DNA from: Novosphingobium pentaromativorans US6-1 | GTDB lineage: Bacteria; Pseudomonadota; Alphaproteobacteria; Sphingomonadales; Sphingomonadaceae | DNA: 64,000 nt | Assembly (NCBI RefSeq): GCF_000767465.1 | Contig: NZ_CP009291.1 | Location: 2,832,501 to 2,896,500, forward strand | Direction: 5' to 3' | Part shown: piece by piece, positions 24,490-33,654 of the stretch | How the letters are laid out: every line of letters starts with the position of its first letter | Position numbering within the stretch: the first letter of the stretch is position 1 | Program-made: the position numbers and the translations under genes | Notes under the pieces: generated by a model | Told to the model about the DNA's origin: nothing | The model's database searches: none | What the model saw: the letters and a program-made list of their open reading frames with translations, nothing else

Positions 24490-25316
24490 GAACTGCTCCT
24501 CGATGTCGATAATGTGTTGCGCCGTGCCGCGCGTCTGGCTCGCTCGAGCTCCGGATCGGTTCGGGGAACGGCTTCCAGCAGGGATCGCGTGTAATCGGTG
24601 GCGGGCGCTTCGAAGATGGCTTCGCGCGATCCCTGTTCAGCCACGCGGCCCTTCTCGAGGACCACGATGTGATCGCACATGTATCGCACCACTGCGAGAT
24701 TGTGGGCGATGAACAATACGGTAAGTCCCAGTGTTTCCTGCATGGATTTGAGCAGGTTGAGCACTTGCGCCTGGATCGAAACGTCGAGCGCCGACACAGG
24801 CTCGTCGCAGATCAGCAGCCTTGGCCGGGCGATCAACGCGCGCGCTATGGCAATGCGCTGGCGTTGACCGCCGGAGAACGAACGGGGATGGCGCCCGAGA
24901 TGATCCGCAGAAAGGCCGACGAGTTCGAGCATCTCGACGCATCGTTCGCGCAAGTCACGCGGTGCTGTCCGGCCAACAAGCGGCTCGCAGATGATCCGCT
25001 CCACGGTCATGCGCGGATTGAGGCTGGAATAGGGATCCTGGAAAACCATTCCGATATCGTCGTGAAAGCGGCGCCATGCGGCCTGATCGCCAGCGGTCAG
25101 CTCATGTCCGTCATAGGTGACCGTGCCGCTGTCCGGGCGTTCGAGACCGAGCAGGCATCGCACTGTCGTGGACTTGCCGGATCCGGACTCGCCGACGAGC
25201 CCGAGGATGGTGTTCGGCGCGATCGAGAACGAGATGTCGCTGATCGCCAAGCGGGAAGTACGCCCCTTGCGGAACGATTTGGTGAGGCCTTCTGCCTGCA
25301 GGAGCAAATCGGTCAT
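24486..25316 (-). CDS. ABC transporter ATP-binding protein, oligopeptide/nickel (DppF/OppF) type
   Basis: A 276-residue ATPase. ATG at 25316 overlaps the upstream stop as ATGA; an ATG two codons earlier is possible. It has the Walker A motif [19 protein letters not shown], the Q-loop VFQDPYSSLNPR, the signature FSGGQRQRIAIARAL, the Walker B motif RLLICDEPVSALD and the switch histidine in LFIAHNLAVVRYM. The VSALDVSIQAQVLNLL and C-terminal TDYTRSLLEAVP pieces are typical of the DppF/OppF subunit. It pairs with the next-listed ATPase to power the two permeases in the inner membrane. Confidence 0.95.
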   Translation of the reverse strand: MTDLLLQAEGLTKSFRKGRTSRLAISDISFSIAPNTILGLVGESGSGKSTTVRCLLGLERPDSGTVTYDGHELTAGDQAAWRRFHDDIGMVFQDPYSSLNPRMTVERIICEPLVGRTAPRDLRERCVEMLELVGLSADHLGRHPRSFSGGQRQRIAIARALIARPRLLICDEPVSALDVSIQAQVLNLLKSMQETLGLTVLFIAHNLAVVRYMCDHIVVLEKGRVAEQGSREAIFEAPATDYTRSLLEAVPRTDPELERARRAARRNTLSTSRSSS

Positions 25317-26179
25317 GAGCATGCTCCTTGCGCTACGCGGGGATCGCCAACGGTACTCAGGCGCTGATCGAGCGGTCCGTCGATCTGGGGCAGGGCCGCG
25401 AGAAGGGCGCGCGTGTAGTCCTCTCCGGGATTTGCGAACAGATCGTCGACCGGCCTGTCCTCGAGCAGATGTCCGCGGTAGATGACCGCCACCCTCTCGG
25501 CGAAGCCTGCCACGATTCCCAGGTCATGCGTGATGAGCAGGACCGACATCTGCATGTCGCGCGCGTAATCGTCGAGCACGTCCAGGACCTGTTCCTGCGC
25601 GCGCACGTCGAGGGCGGTGGTCGGCTCGTCGGCAATCAGCAGGCTGGGTTGGCAGATCAGGGCAGCGGCCAGCACCACGCGCTGTCGCATTCCCCCCGAG
25701 AATTCGTGCGGATAGGCGTTCATGCGCGCCTCGGCGTCCCTGACGCCCAGGCGTTCCAGCAGTTCGATCGCGCGGGCACGTGCCGTTTTCGGCGGGACAC
25801 CGCGAATGCGCAGCGGCTCCATGACCTGGGCGCCGATGGTGCGGACCGGGTTGAGTGCAACCATCGGGTCCTGGAACACCATGGCTGCCATGCTGCCACG
25901 GATTTGCTGTAGTTTTCGCGCGCCAAGCCCGCAGATCTGTTGCCCGCACAGAACGATCGAGCCGCTCGTGCGCAGGCCGCGGTTCAATTGCAGGATCGCC
26001 CGCGAGGTGATGGACTTGCCGGAGCCGGATTCCCCGACCAGAGCGATGCGTTCCCCCGGCGCAATGTCGAGATCGATGCCGTGAACGAGCGGACGCCAGC
26101 CCTCGGGCGAAGGCGCATCGATCCGAAGGTCGCGGATGCTCAGGACGCGGTTGGGTGACCTTGAGATTTTCAATGTCAT
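25313..26179 (-). CDS. ABC transporter ATP-binding protein, oligopeptide/nickel (DppD/OppD) type
   Basis: A 288-residue ATPase with Walker [22 protein letters not shown]-loop [17 protein letters not shown], signature [17 protein letters not shown], Walker [20 protein letters not shown] and switch histidine in [18 protein letters not shown]. The GGMRQRV form of the signature and the 'TTALDV' Walker B mark the DppD/OppD subunit, in contrast to the DppF-type partner. The start overlaps the permease stop by ATGA (26176-26179). The C-terminus ([14 protein letters not shown], ending in ACS) lacks the usual iron-sulfur cysteine cluster seen in some relatives. Confidence 0.95.
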   Translation of the reverse strand: MTLKISRSPNRVLSIRDLRIDAPSPEGWRPLVHGIDLDIAPGERIALVGESGSGKSITSRAILQLNRGLRTSGSIVLCGQQICGLGARKLQQIRGSMAAMVFQDPMVALNPVRTIGAQVMEPLRIRGVPPKTARARAIELLERLGVRDAEARMNAYPHEFSGGMRQRVVLAAALICQPSLLIADEPTTALDVRAQEQVLDVLDDYARDMQMSVLLITHDLGIVAGFAERVAVIYRGHLLEDRPVDDLFANPGEDYTRALLAALPQIDGPLDQRLSTVGDPRVAQGACS

Positions 26180-27084
26180 TTCCCTTCAAGGCTCGGGTCG
26201 AGGTGCACGCGCAGGGCATCGCCGAGCAGGCTGAACAGGACGGCGGACACGGTTATGGCGAGACCTGGAAAGGCGGTGATCCACCATGCTGTCGTCACGA
26301 AGTCGCGCCCATCCGCGATCATCGAGCCCCAATCCGCGCTCGGAGCCGGCGCACCGATCCCCAGGAAGGACAGACCTGCAATCATCACGATGACGCCCGA
26401 AACCTCGAGACTGGCGTGGACGAGGATTGCGTCGAGTGAATTGGGCAGGATGTGCCTGAGGAGAATGCGGCCCGGGGTTACCCCCATGAGGCCGGCGGCT
26501 TCCACGTAGGAAGTCCGCGAGGTCTCGCGCAGGACCGTGTGCATGAGCCGCGCGGTGCCGGGCCACATCGCCGCAGAGAGCGCGATCATGACAGCCATCA
26601 GCGAAGGCCCCATGACGGCGACTATCGCCATGGCCACGATGATCGGTGGAATCGCAAGCGCAACGTCGCACAGGCGCATCAGCCGCGATCCGGCCCATGC
26701 GGGCAGGAGGCTTGCCAGGCAGGCGAATGCAACGCCGAACAGGTTGCTGGCGATGACAACCGCGATTGCCGAAAGGAGCGTGAGGGGAGCGGCAGTCAAT
26801 ACCCGCGAAAACACGTCGCGGCCCAGATCGTCCGTGCCCATCCAGTGTCCGCTTTCCGGAGCGACGAATGCGTTGCCCAGATCGACGAGATAGGGATCGT
26901 GCGGCGCCAGGAACGGGCCCAGCAGGCTGACGACGAGCAGAACCCCAACCGATGCCGCCGGTAGCGTGGCCGGCCCCGTTCGAAGGCGCGCCGTCAAACG
27001 ACCGAGGGGACCGGAGGTCGCGGGTCGAATTCGCTTCGATTCCGTTGAGGCGAATTCGCTGGAAGCAGAAGGAAGAACAGTCAT
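26176..27084 (-). CDS. ABC transporter permease, DppC type
   Basis: A 302-residue permease from ATG at 27084; the ORF upstream of this is arginine-rich and overlaps the other permease, so it is not used. After a cytoplasmic N-terminus there is a first helix (LPAASVGVLLVVSLLGPFLAP), a periplasmic segment with HWMGTDDLGRDVFSRVL, the hallmark of DppC/OppC, and four further helices. The EAA loop, which contacts the ATPases, is YVEAAGLMGVTPGRILLRHI. SFLGIGAPAPSADWGSMIAD is also family-typical. It lies 5 bases after the DppB-type gene. Confidence 0.93.
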   Translation of the reverse strand: MTVLPSASSEFASTESKRIRPATSGPLGRLTARLRTGPATLPAASVGVLLVVSLLGPFLAPHDPYLVDLGNAFVAPESGHWMGTDDLGRDVFSRVLTAAPLTLLSAIAVVIASNLFGVAFACLASLLPAWAGSRLMRLCDVALAIPPIIVAMAIVAVMGPSLMAVMIALSAAMWPGTARLMHTVLRETSRTSYVEAAGLMGVTPGRILLRHILPNSLDAILVHASLEVSGVIVMIAGLSFLGIGAPAPSADWGSMIADGRDFVTTAWWITAFPGLAITVSAVLFSLLGDALRVHLDPSLEGK

Positions 27085-27089
27085 ATCGG

Positions 27090-28136
27090 TCAGGCCCCCT
27101 GTGAGGCGGCGGTGCTGCGCAGTCGCGGATCGAGCCAGATTTGCAGAAGATCGACGATCAGGTTTGCGCAGGCGAATACGGTCCCGATCACCAGCACGCA
27201 GCCCAGTACGGCAAAGATGTCCTGGTTGACGGCCGCAGCGGCAAGATAGGCTCCGATGCCGGGGATGCCGAAAGTGGTCTCGATCAGCAGCGAAGCGCTG
27301 GTCATCCAGCCGCACTGCATGCCCAGGATGGTGAGCGTGGGCGCTATCGTCGCCCTGAGCGCGTGAAAGGCGACCCGCACCGGCCCGGCACCGCAGGCGA
27401 TGGAAAAGAGCACGTAATCCGAAGAGAGCGCGCCGATCATCGAGGAGCGGACGTTGCGGCCCACGACGGCGATGAAGGGAAGGCTCAGGCAGATGGCAGG
27501 CAGCAGCAGGTGGATGAAGGCATCCCACACGGCCTCGCCGTTGCCCGCCAGCGCCGCGTCAATGACAGTCGCGCCTGTTCTTGCCGGCATGGCGAGCGCA
27601 TAGCTGGTCGCTCCGGAAATCGGGAAAAGCTGCAGCCGGTGACCCAGCCACCATTGCAGGATAATTGCCGCCCAGAAGATCGGAATGCCCCCAGCCAGAG
27701 CCAGCAGGATCCTGACAGTCAGATCGCCCTTCTTCTGACGCGCCGATGCGGCAATCGTACCCAGGCCAATGCCAACGAGCGCGGTCATCGCCATGCCGAT
27801 CGCCACGACTTGCAGTGTCATCGGCAGCCGCGTCGCCAGATCGCTCAGGATCGGCTGATGCGTGGTGGTCGAGCGGCCCAAGTCGCCCCTGACCATCTGC
27901 CCGAGGAAACCGGCATATTGCATCACGACGGGCTGGTCGAGGTGGAGCACTGTGCGCATGTGCTCCACCTGGTCGGGCGTGGCGAACCGGCCCGCGGCAA
28001 CTCTGGCCGGATCGCCCGGGATCAGCTTGGTGAGAAAGAATACCAGGGTCACGACCCAGAACACGGTCTGGAGCAGGAACCACAAGTGCCGGACGGCAAA
28101 GCGGCCAGCCATGACAAGGGGCGTTTGACTTATCAT
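27090..28136 (-). CDS. ABC transporter permease, DppB type
   Basis: A 348-residue permease. ATG at 28136 overlaps the solute-binding protein stop by ATGA; a second ATG eight codons later is possible. The first helix (WFLLQTVFWVVTLVFFLTKL) runs directly into IPGDPARVAAG, the DppB/OppB signature, followed by a periplasmic loop (LDQPVVMQYAGFLGQMVRGD) and five more helices. The EAA-like loop around LFSIACGAGPVRVAFHALR deviates a little from the consensus (CGAG in place of ARAKG). ETTFGIPGIGAYLAAAAVNQD near the C-terminus is conserved. It forms the channel with the DppC-type subunit. Confidence 0.92.
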   Translation of the reverse strand: MISQTPLVMAGRFAVRHLWFLLQTVFWVVTLVFFLTKLIPGDPARVAAGRFATPDQVEHMRTVLHLDQPVVMQYAGFLGQMVRGDLGRSTTTHQPILSDLATRLPMTLQVVAIGMAMTALVGIGLGTIAASARQKKGDLTVRILLALAGGIPIFWAAIILQWWLGHRLQLFPISGATSYALAMPARTGATVIDAALAGNGEAVWDAFIHLLLPAICLSLPFIAVVGRNVRSSMIGALSSDYVLFSIACGAGPVRVAFHALRATIAPTLTILGMQCGWMTSASLLIETTFGIPGIGAYLAAAAVNQDIFAVLGCVLVIGTVFACANLIVDLLQIWLDPRLRSTAASQGA

Positions 28137-29701
28137 TTGCGGGCAACCTGTGTGCGAGTGTTGGCGGTGATCGTCAGCGTCGTCGGATCGATGAGCTGGA
28201 AGGTCGGGCGAAATTCGGGGCCACCCACCTGGGCACCCGTCACCACTGCGATCTGTGAGTCGGCGATGTTGATCAAAGGCTGGTCCTTTGCGATCAACGC
28301 CTGGGCCGACTTGAAATCGCTGCACGCCTTGTGCGCATCCGATGCGTTGAGGCCGGCACGCAGCAGGCTGTCGACCTTGGGATTGGAATAGATCGAGTAG
28401 TTCGTCATGCCGATGTGTGCGCTGTCGAAAATCCGCGACAACATCGGCCCGATCTCGGGATAATTGGGAAAGTCCCAGAGGATGCTGATCTCGGGCAGAC
28501 TGTCCGGATTGCCCAGCATCGCCATGTACTGCGGGAAAGTGACGGGTTGCAGGCTGAGCTTCAGTCCGATCTGTTGCAGTCCCGACTGAAGTGCCAGGGC
28601 TGCTCGACGATGCTCTGCGAATGCCGGATTGTACGCCATCGACAGAGCCTTGCCTTGCGCGCCTGCGGCCTTGACGAGCCTGCGCGCCGCAGCGAGATCC
28701 CTGCCGGGCGATGGCAGTTCGATCCTGCATTTCACCGAAGGTGCGGCAATGCCGGATGCGACGCTGCCGTAGCCGTCGAGGATCGTCTCGACGTGGCCTT
28801 CGTAGTCATACGCCAGCGCAATGGCCCGGCGAATACGTCGATCGCTCGTCAGCCCGTTGCGCATGTTGAGGAAGGCGTATGTCTGCAACGGCGTGGGAAG
28901 CCGCGCGACCCTGAAGTCAGGTATTTGTTCAAGCTGCAGGACATCGGGAATGGCGAGGGTGATTCCGACGTCGACAGTGCCGGCCTGAAGCTCCTGGGAG
29001 ATCGTGCTTGAATTGGGCAAGTACAGAAACGAGAGCTTGTCGGGTCTGGCGGGATCGTTGCGCCAGGATTTGTCGTACCGGGTAAAGGTCGAGCGCTGAC
29101 CGGGAATGTACATGGACAACCGATAAACGCCCGAACCGGCCTCGTGCGATGCGAGCCACGACTGGCCGTGATCGGAGCCGGCATGTTGTTGCACGAGCGC
29201 GGAATCGAGAATGTAGATCTTGCTCAGGGCGGAAATGAAGGTGACGTTGGGCCGGGCCAGTTGGATCGTTACGTCCAGCGGGCTGGACGACGTCGCTTGC
29301 ATATATTCGGAAACGAACGCCGCCGTGCCCATGCCCAAGGTCTTTATTCGATCAAGCGTGTAGATGACGTCCTTTGCCGTAAACGCATTGCCGCTGTGGA
29401 ACGTCACGTTCCGGCGCAAGGTCAGCGTCACGGAGCGACCGTCCTCACCGATGCGCCAGGCGGTTGCCAGCGCAGGCCGCAGGTTCCCCTTTTCGTCGAA
29501 ATCGACCAGTTTGTCATAGGCCGAGGCGACCGTCAGTTCGTTCTGGACGTCCGAGGTCATGATGGGGTCGAGGCTCTGCGGCGCGGTATTCGAGCCGACG
29601 ACAATCTTATTCATTCGCTGGGAATGGCGAGTCTGGGCAGGGCTGCACGACTGCAGGGCAATCGAAAAGCCCAACAGTATCAGGGCCGACTTGTATCGCA
29701 T
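28133..29701 (-). CDS. ABC transporter solute-binding lipoprotein (family 5, peptide/opine type)
   Basis: A 522-residue lipoprotein with a signal ending at the lipobox cysteine (MRYKSALILLGFSIALQSC). The mature part has SBP family 5 features: GSNTAPQSLDPIMTSDVQNE near the N-terminus, LRPALATAWRIGEDGRSVTL, FHSGNAFTAKDVIYTLDRI and later RIRRAIALAYDYEGHVETIL. The family binds peptides, opines, nickel complexes, some oligosaccharides and other amine compounds, so the ligand cannot be named. It is the first gene of the operon and is divergent from a GntR regulator. The promoter presumably lies at about 29710-29860, where a TTGACA hexamer is present on this strand. Confidence 0.92.
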   Translation of the reverse strand: MRYKSALILLGFSIALQSCSPAQTRHSQRMNKIVVGSNTAPQSLDPIMTSDVQNELTVASAYDKLVDFDEKGNLRPALATAWRIGEDGRSVTLTLRRNVTFHSGNAFTAKDVIYTLDRIKTLGMGTAAFVSEYMQATSSSPLDVTIQLARPNVTFISALSKIYILDSALVQQHAGSDHGQSWLASHEAGSGVYRLSMYIPGQRSTFTRYDKSWRNDPARPDKLSFLYLPNSSTISQELQAGTVDVGITLAIPDVLQLEQIPDFRVARLPTPLQTYAFLNMRNGLTSDRRIRRAIALAYDYEGHVETILDGYGSVASGIAAPSVKCRIELPSPGRDLAAARRLVKAAGAQGKALSMAYNPAFAEHRRAALALQSGLQQIGLKLSLQPVTFPQYMAMLGNPDSLPEISILWDFPNYPEIGPMLSRIFDSAHIGMTNYSIYSNPKVDSLLRAGLNASDAHKACSDFKSAQALIAKDQPLINIADSQIAVVTGAQVGGPEFRPTFQLIDPTTLTITANTRTQVARK

Positions 29702-30037
29702 GCGATCACCGCGTCCGCGTTGTGGAGATTATCAGGTCATGCTCGGGGCGTGCCCCGAGCTGCTCACTTAGCTCTTGCATGGTCGATTCACTCCCCTGCT
29801 GCTGTGTGAGCTACGGTTCTCAACTTGGATCGCTTCTGTCAAGTGGATCCAGAATTAAAAAGTGATATCTATTCGACAATTGTCGTTTTTTGGCGTATCG
29901 CATTCATCCAGGCGGTTGGTGTTAAGCCGGATAACTGGAAACCGGCCGTCGATTATCGTGAGACGCAGGAAACGTCCGAATTACGCGAGGATGGAACATT
30001 GGTTCAAAGACAGATAAAAACGGCGGAAAAGGCCGAC
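29702..30037. other. Divergent regulatory region, transporter operon / gntR
   Basis: About 335 bases between the solute-binding protein gene and the regulator gene. It is AT-rich from 29851 to 29900. On the minus strand a TTGACA (29842-29837) sits one base from the TGGATCCA palindrome; no good -10 was seen at the right distance. An upstream extension of the regulator ORF crosses this region but is unlikely to be translated. Confidence 0.5.
29844..29851. promoter_or_regulatory. Candidate GntR operator, TGGATCCA (copy 1)
   Basis: A perfect 8-base palindrome within an 11-base string (AAGTGGATCCA, 29841-29851) that recurs at 31048-31058 before the TonB receptor gene. Both copies lie next to a TTGACA hexamer. 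FCD-type GntR regulators bind short palindromes, so this is a reasonable operator candidate for the divergent regulator. Confidence 0.4.
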
Positions 30038-30817
30038 ATGGGGAGCGGGCAGAAATCCCTCGCTCTGGAGCCTGGGCCGCGCGAGGCAGGCGATGCTCAT
30101 CGGTGGCTGAGGGATGCGATCATCAGCGGCGAGCTCGCTGCCGGAGAAATCGTCACTCAGGAGGAGCTGACACAGCGCATAGGTGCGAGCCGGACGCCAA
30201 TTCGCGAGGCGGTACGCCGCCTGCAGCAGGAAGGACTGGTGGTTTCGCAGGCAAACAAGCGTGTGCAGATCGCCGATTTCTCGATCGCCGATCTTGAAGA
30301 TCTCTACATCTTGCGCATCTCGGTTGATGCGATTGCGGTGCGGCTGACCGTGCAATCGCTTGCTCCGGAAATGCTTGCCGAGTTGTGGGGCCTGATCGCG
30401 CAAATGGATCATTTCGCGCTTTCGGAGGATTACGACCGGTCGGAAATCCCGCATCGGAAGTTCCACCAGCTTCTCTCCTCCAGCGTTGGCGAACGCATGT
30501 CCCGGCTGCATTCGGAGCTGTTCGATCATTCCGACCGGTATCGCCGTGCATTCTCGGGAAGCATTCCGGGGGGATACTGGCCGCGGCGTCATATCGAGCA
30601 TCGTCATATTCTCGAGGCTGCCGAGAAGCGGGATTGTGATCGGGCAGTTCTTCTGACCGCCGAGCATTACGGCCGTTCGGTACTGGAGGAAATGCGGGTC
30701 ATCGATCCGGACTACGTGCCGGAACGGCTCTACACCGCTCTGCGCGCTGCAGGTGGAGTTCCAGATCCGGAAAAGCTGGTCGCGCACAATGCTGTTCCCA
30801 GGAAGAAGGCCGGATAG
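30038..30817 (+). CDS. GntR-family transcriptional regulator, FadR/FCD subgroup
   Basis: A 259-residue regulator from ATG at 30038, chosen because GGAAAAGG lies at the right spacing and the first 71 codons of the longer ORF cross an AT-rich promoter-like region. The winged helix-turn-helix is at about residues 20-80 (WLRDAIISGELAAGEIVTQ; EELTQRIGASRTPIREAVRR; LQQEGLV). The FCD ligand domain follows: DLEDLYILRISVDAIAVRL, then IPHRKFHQLLSSSVG, HIEHRHILEAAEKRDCDRAV and LTAEHYGRSVLEEM. The D, H, H and H positions commonly bind a metal and an organic acid. It probably represses the divergent transporter operon and the nearby TonB receptor and responds to a pathway metabolite. Confidence 0.9.
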   Translation: MGSGQKSLALEPGPREAGDAHRWLRDAIISGELAAGEIVTQEELTQRIGASRTPIREAVRRLQQEGLVVSQANKRVQIADFSIADLEDLYILRISVDAIAVRLTVQSLAPEMLAELWGLIAQMDHFALSEDYDRSEIPHRKFHQLLSSSVGERMSRLHSELFDHSDRYRRAFSGSIPGGYWPRRHIEHRHILEAAEKRDCDRAVLLTAEHYGRSVLEEMRVIDPDYVPERLYTALRAAGGVPDPEKLVAHNAVPRKKAG

Positions 30818-30846
30818 AACGCAACACGGTCTTCCAAGATTGAAGA

Positions 30847-30876
30847 AGGGCGCCGACCAGCCGGCGCCCTTTTTTT
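30847..30876 (+). terminator. Rho-independent terminator after the gntR gene
   Basis: AGGGCGCCG (30847-30855) pairs with CGGCGCCCT (30862-30870) across a 6-base loop and is followed directly by a run of six further T. It starts 30 bases after the regulator's stop. This is the clearest intrinsic terminator in the window. Confidence 0.92.
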
Positions 30877-31050
30877 GTGCGATGCGCGCACGTGGGCGTT
30901 TGCGGCTTCACAGATGGCCCCGGGTGCGCGCTGTTACGCGGGCCCTGCTTCGGCTTGCGCCGATGAACAGTTCGGAGGGGCGAGCCATCCTTCGGAGGAG
31001 AGCCCCAAGTCTTGCGCACCATTGCAAATAATAAATATCAAAAATGAAAG

Positions 31051-31058
31051 TGGATCCA
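31051..31058. promoter_or_regulatory. Candidate GntR operator, TGGATCCA (copy 2)
   Basis: The second copy of the palindrome described upstream of the transporter operon, four bases before a TTGACA. The shared string is 11 bases on the same strand (31048-31058). Its presence here suggests that the receptor belongs to the same regulon. Confidence 0.4.
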
Positions 31059-31062
31059 TCTG

Positions 31063-31091
31063 TTGACATGGGTTCGATTCGTGTGGTTAGA
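31063..31091 (+). promoter_or_regulatory. Possible sigma-70-type promoter of the receptor gene
   Basis: TTGACA at 31063-31068, a perfect -35 hexamer, is followed 17 bases later by GTTAGA at 31086-31091, a poor -10. It lies about 135 bases before the receptor's start codon. The -10 match is weak, so confidence is low. Confidence 0.3.
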
Positions 31092-31225
31092 TCGAGTCAT
31101 CAGGGAGCAAGAAGTCAAAACCGCTCCGAAACAGCAATCGATGAAATGCAGGGACTGAGGATGCCGCACGCGTACGCGGGGCGCGATTGTCTTTGCCGGC
31201 TAGGCTGGCGGTATCGGGGGATTCC

Positions 31226-33601
31226 ATGAGCAGATTCGCAGAAGAATTGATTTTTGTCGGCTTGGCTGGGCAGCGCTCCGCAGGCAGTGTGTTCCGCTCG
31301 AAAAAAGCGAGCGTGCTGGCCGCGGTCGGACTGGTTGCCATGGCCTGTCCGGCGCATGCGCAAAATGTGGCTCCGGAGGCGGAGAAAGCCACTCAGGGCC
31401 TGGATATCATCGTCACCGCGACACGGCGCGAAGCGCGTGCGCAGGATATTCCGATCGCTGTCAGTGCCTATTCGGCGCAGGACATCGCCAAGGCAAACTA
31501 TCGCAATCCCGGGGATTTGCAGTACGTTTCGCCGAGCGTTCAGGTCAGTACAAGCGGAGGCAGCGGCTTCACCGTCCGCGGGGTTGGCACCAACAGCTTC
31601 AACGCCGCGTCAGAGCAGACTGTCGGCATGGTCATCGACGGCATCGTCTACGGCTTCGTTGACGATATCGGCGCGGATTTCAGCGACATTGCGCGGGTCG
31701 AAGTCCTGCGAGGACCTCAGGGCACCCAGTTCGGGAAGAACGCATCGGCGGGTGTCGTCAATATAATGACCGAACGACCGACAACTGATCGGATCTATGG
31801 CGTTGGTCATTTCTCGTACGGCAGCTTTAACGATACCAATGCAAGTGCCAGGCTGAACCTCCCCTTGTCGGACGACCTGGCGATGATGGTCGTGGGATCT
31901 TACCAGAATCGGGATGGCTGGGTCTACAATCCGGTCAAGGACAAGGATGAGGGCGACACGCATCAGTACGGCGTCAAGGCGAAGTTCCAATGGACGCCTT
32001 CACCCGATTTCGATGCCTTCGTGAGCATCGATTACAGGAATAATTACACTTCTCCGAATTTCCTCTCCACCTATCGGTCGCTCGGCATCGGGAACGGCGC
32101 CATTCCGCCCGGTTTCGGCATTCTGGACTATGGGATCGTTCCCGGTCCTGAAAATACCCAGGCCGGCATTTCCAGCGATGCTTTCAGGCGGACGAAAACA
32201 GGTGGCGTGTCACTTGAAGCGAATCTTCACCTCGGCGATTACACGTTGACCTCGCTGACGGCCTATCGCGAACTCAATCGAAACATTTACCGAACCCTCG
32301 GTGGAACGCCGATCGTGTTCGCGGAAGGCCCCTTGAAGGACGAGAACAACCAGGTTTCTCAGGAACTCAGGCTCGTATCGCCAACCGGTGGTCCAGTCGA
32401 ATTCGTCGGCGGTTTGTACTACTACCGCAGGCACGGCAAGAGCGCCGGATTGCTGGCAGGCGATTTCGGCGGCCTTGCTAGCCTCTTCTATGGAGAGGGC
32501 GCCCGCATCGCCGATTCCGGCGGCGAGGACCATACGCGCAACACCGTGACAAGTTTCGCGAGCTACGTGGACGGGCGCGTGAGCCTGACCGACAAGCTGA
32601 AACTGATTGGCGGTGCGCGCCTTACTTACGACAAGTCGAGCGCACACCTCTCCACTGTCGCGGTTCCCGATGTGTACGGACCCTTTGGACCGGTCCTGAA
32701 TCCGGCGGGTTCGGCAAAGACGGACAATACCGATTTCTCCTGGCGTATTGGTGCGCAATACGAATTTTCGCCCGAAGTCATGGTCTATGCGACGGCGACG
32801 CGCGGCTACAAGGGGCCTCTGGCCTTGCCGGTGGCGGGGTCGACGCCGCGCATTGTCGCGCCGGAGACCGTCCGGGCCTATGAAGCCGGCATCAAGTCGA
32901 CACTTCTCGACCAGCGCCTGCTGTTCAACCTCACGCTGTTCACCCAGAAGTTCCGGAATTTCCAGACAAGTGTACTCGACACCTCGCTGGTTCCTCCGCA
33001 GTTCGTCATCAGCAATGCGGGCGGCATGCGCTCGAGAGGTGTCGAACTGAGTGTTTCGGCGCGCCCGGTCCCGGCTCTTACCTTCACCGCTGACGGCACC
33101 TTCCAGGATGCGAAGTTCACGGACTTCCGCGCGAGCTGTTATTCGGAATACGAACCTATCGGACTGCCGGTCACTACTGATCCCGATGCGCGTGGTGCCT
33201 GCTACACGGTCCCCGGTACCTCGGACAGCTACATACAGGCAGCCGGTGATCCACTGCCCAACGCCAGCCGCTGGAATGTCTCGCTTTCGGCCGCCTACGA
33301 CCAGGATCTGGGCGACGAGCTGAAATTCGATGCCGTTGCACGCTATGTCTACCGCTCCGCTTTCTACACGAACGGCGTAGATCCCAATACGCGTATCGGC
33401 GGATATGGCATCGTCAACGCGAATATTGGCCTGGGTGCGCAGGATGACTCATGGCGCGTCGGCGTCTTTGCCCGAAACCTGTTCAATACATATTACGTGG
33501 CGGCCATCGAGACCGGGATCTTCGATACCGGCGGCTTGACCAATGTCATCAGTCCTGAGGCGCGGCGCACCCTTGGCGTCGTCCTGGATGGCCGCTTCTG
33601 A
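31226..33601 (+). CDS. TonB-dependent outer-membrane receptor
   Basis: A 791-residue receptor read from ATG at 31226, where GGGGG lies 5 bases upstream. The signal peptide ends near ACPAHAQ. The TonB box and plug start at DIIVTATRREARAQDIPIAV; the plug holds TVRGVGTNSFN and VEVLRGPQGTQFGKNASAGV, typical of the sphingomonad FecA/SusC-like group. The 22-strand barrel ends with RRTLGVVLDGRF, whose terminal Phe is the outer-membrane assembly signal. It would import the cluster's substrate across the outer membrane, passing it to the solute-binding protein in the periplasm. The ligand is unknown. Confidence 0.95.
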   Translation: MSRFAEELIFVGLAGQRSAGSVFRSKKASVLAAVGLVAMACPAHAQNVAPEAEKATQGLDIIVTATRREARAQDIPIAVSAYSAQDIAKANYRNPGDLQYVSPSVQVSTSGGSGFTVRGVGTNSFNAASEQTVGMVIDGIVYGFVDDIGADFSDIARVEVLRGPQGTQFGKNASAGVVNIMTERPTTDRIYGVGHFSYGSFNDTNASARLNLPLSDDLAMMVVGSYQNRDGWVYNPVKDKDEGDTHQYGVKAKFQWTPSPDFDAFVSIDYRNNYTSPNFLSTYRSLGIGNGAIPPGFGILDYGIVPGPENTQAGISSDAFRRTKTGGVSLEANLHLGDYTLTSLTAYRELNRNIYRTLGGTPIVFAEGPLKDENNQVSQELRLVSPTGGPVEFVGGLYYYRRHGKSAGLLAGDFGGLASLFYGEGARIADSGGEDHTRNTVTSFASYVDGRVSLTDKLKLIGGARLTYDKSSAHLSTVAVPDVYGPFGPVLNPAGSAKTDNTDFSWRIGAQYEFSPEVMVYATATRGYKGPLALPVAGSTPRIVAPETVRAYEAGIKSTLLDQRLLFNLTLFTQKFRNFQTSVLDTSLVPPQFVISNAGGMRSRGVELSVSARPVPALTFTADGTFQDAKFTDFRASCYSEYEPIGLPVTTDPDARGACYTVPGTSDSYIQAAGDPLPNASRWNVSLSAAYDQDLGDELKFDAVARYVYRSAFYTNGVDPNTRIGGYGIVNANIGLGAQDDSWRVGVFARNLFNTYYVAAIETGIFDTGGLTNVISPEARRTLGVVLDGRF

Positions 33602-33654
33602 GGCGCGCATCCAGTGCCGCGCTTCGCTCAACATCGAACAATGCAACAAACGGG

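Larger units (their letters stand above)
30877..31225. other. Upstream region of the TonB-dependent receptor gene
   Basis: About 350 bases without a gene. The part 31020-31060 is AT-rich and contains the second TGGATCCA palindrome and a TTGACA hexamer. The remainder shows no clear structure. Confidence 0.5.

Noticed and set aside
28331..29011. 226-codon plus-strand ORF opposite the solute-binding protein gene
   Set aside because: It is the complement of a well-supported family 5 binding protein and lacks any domain.
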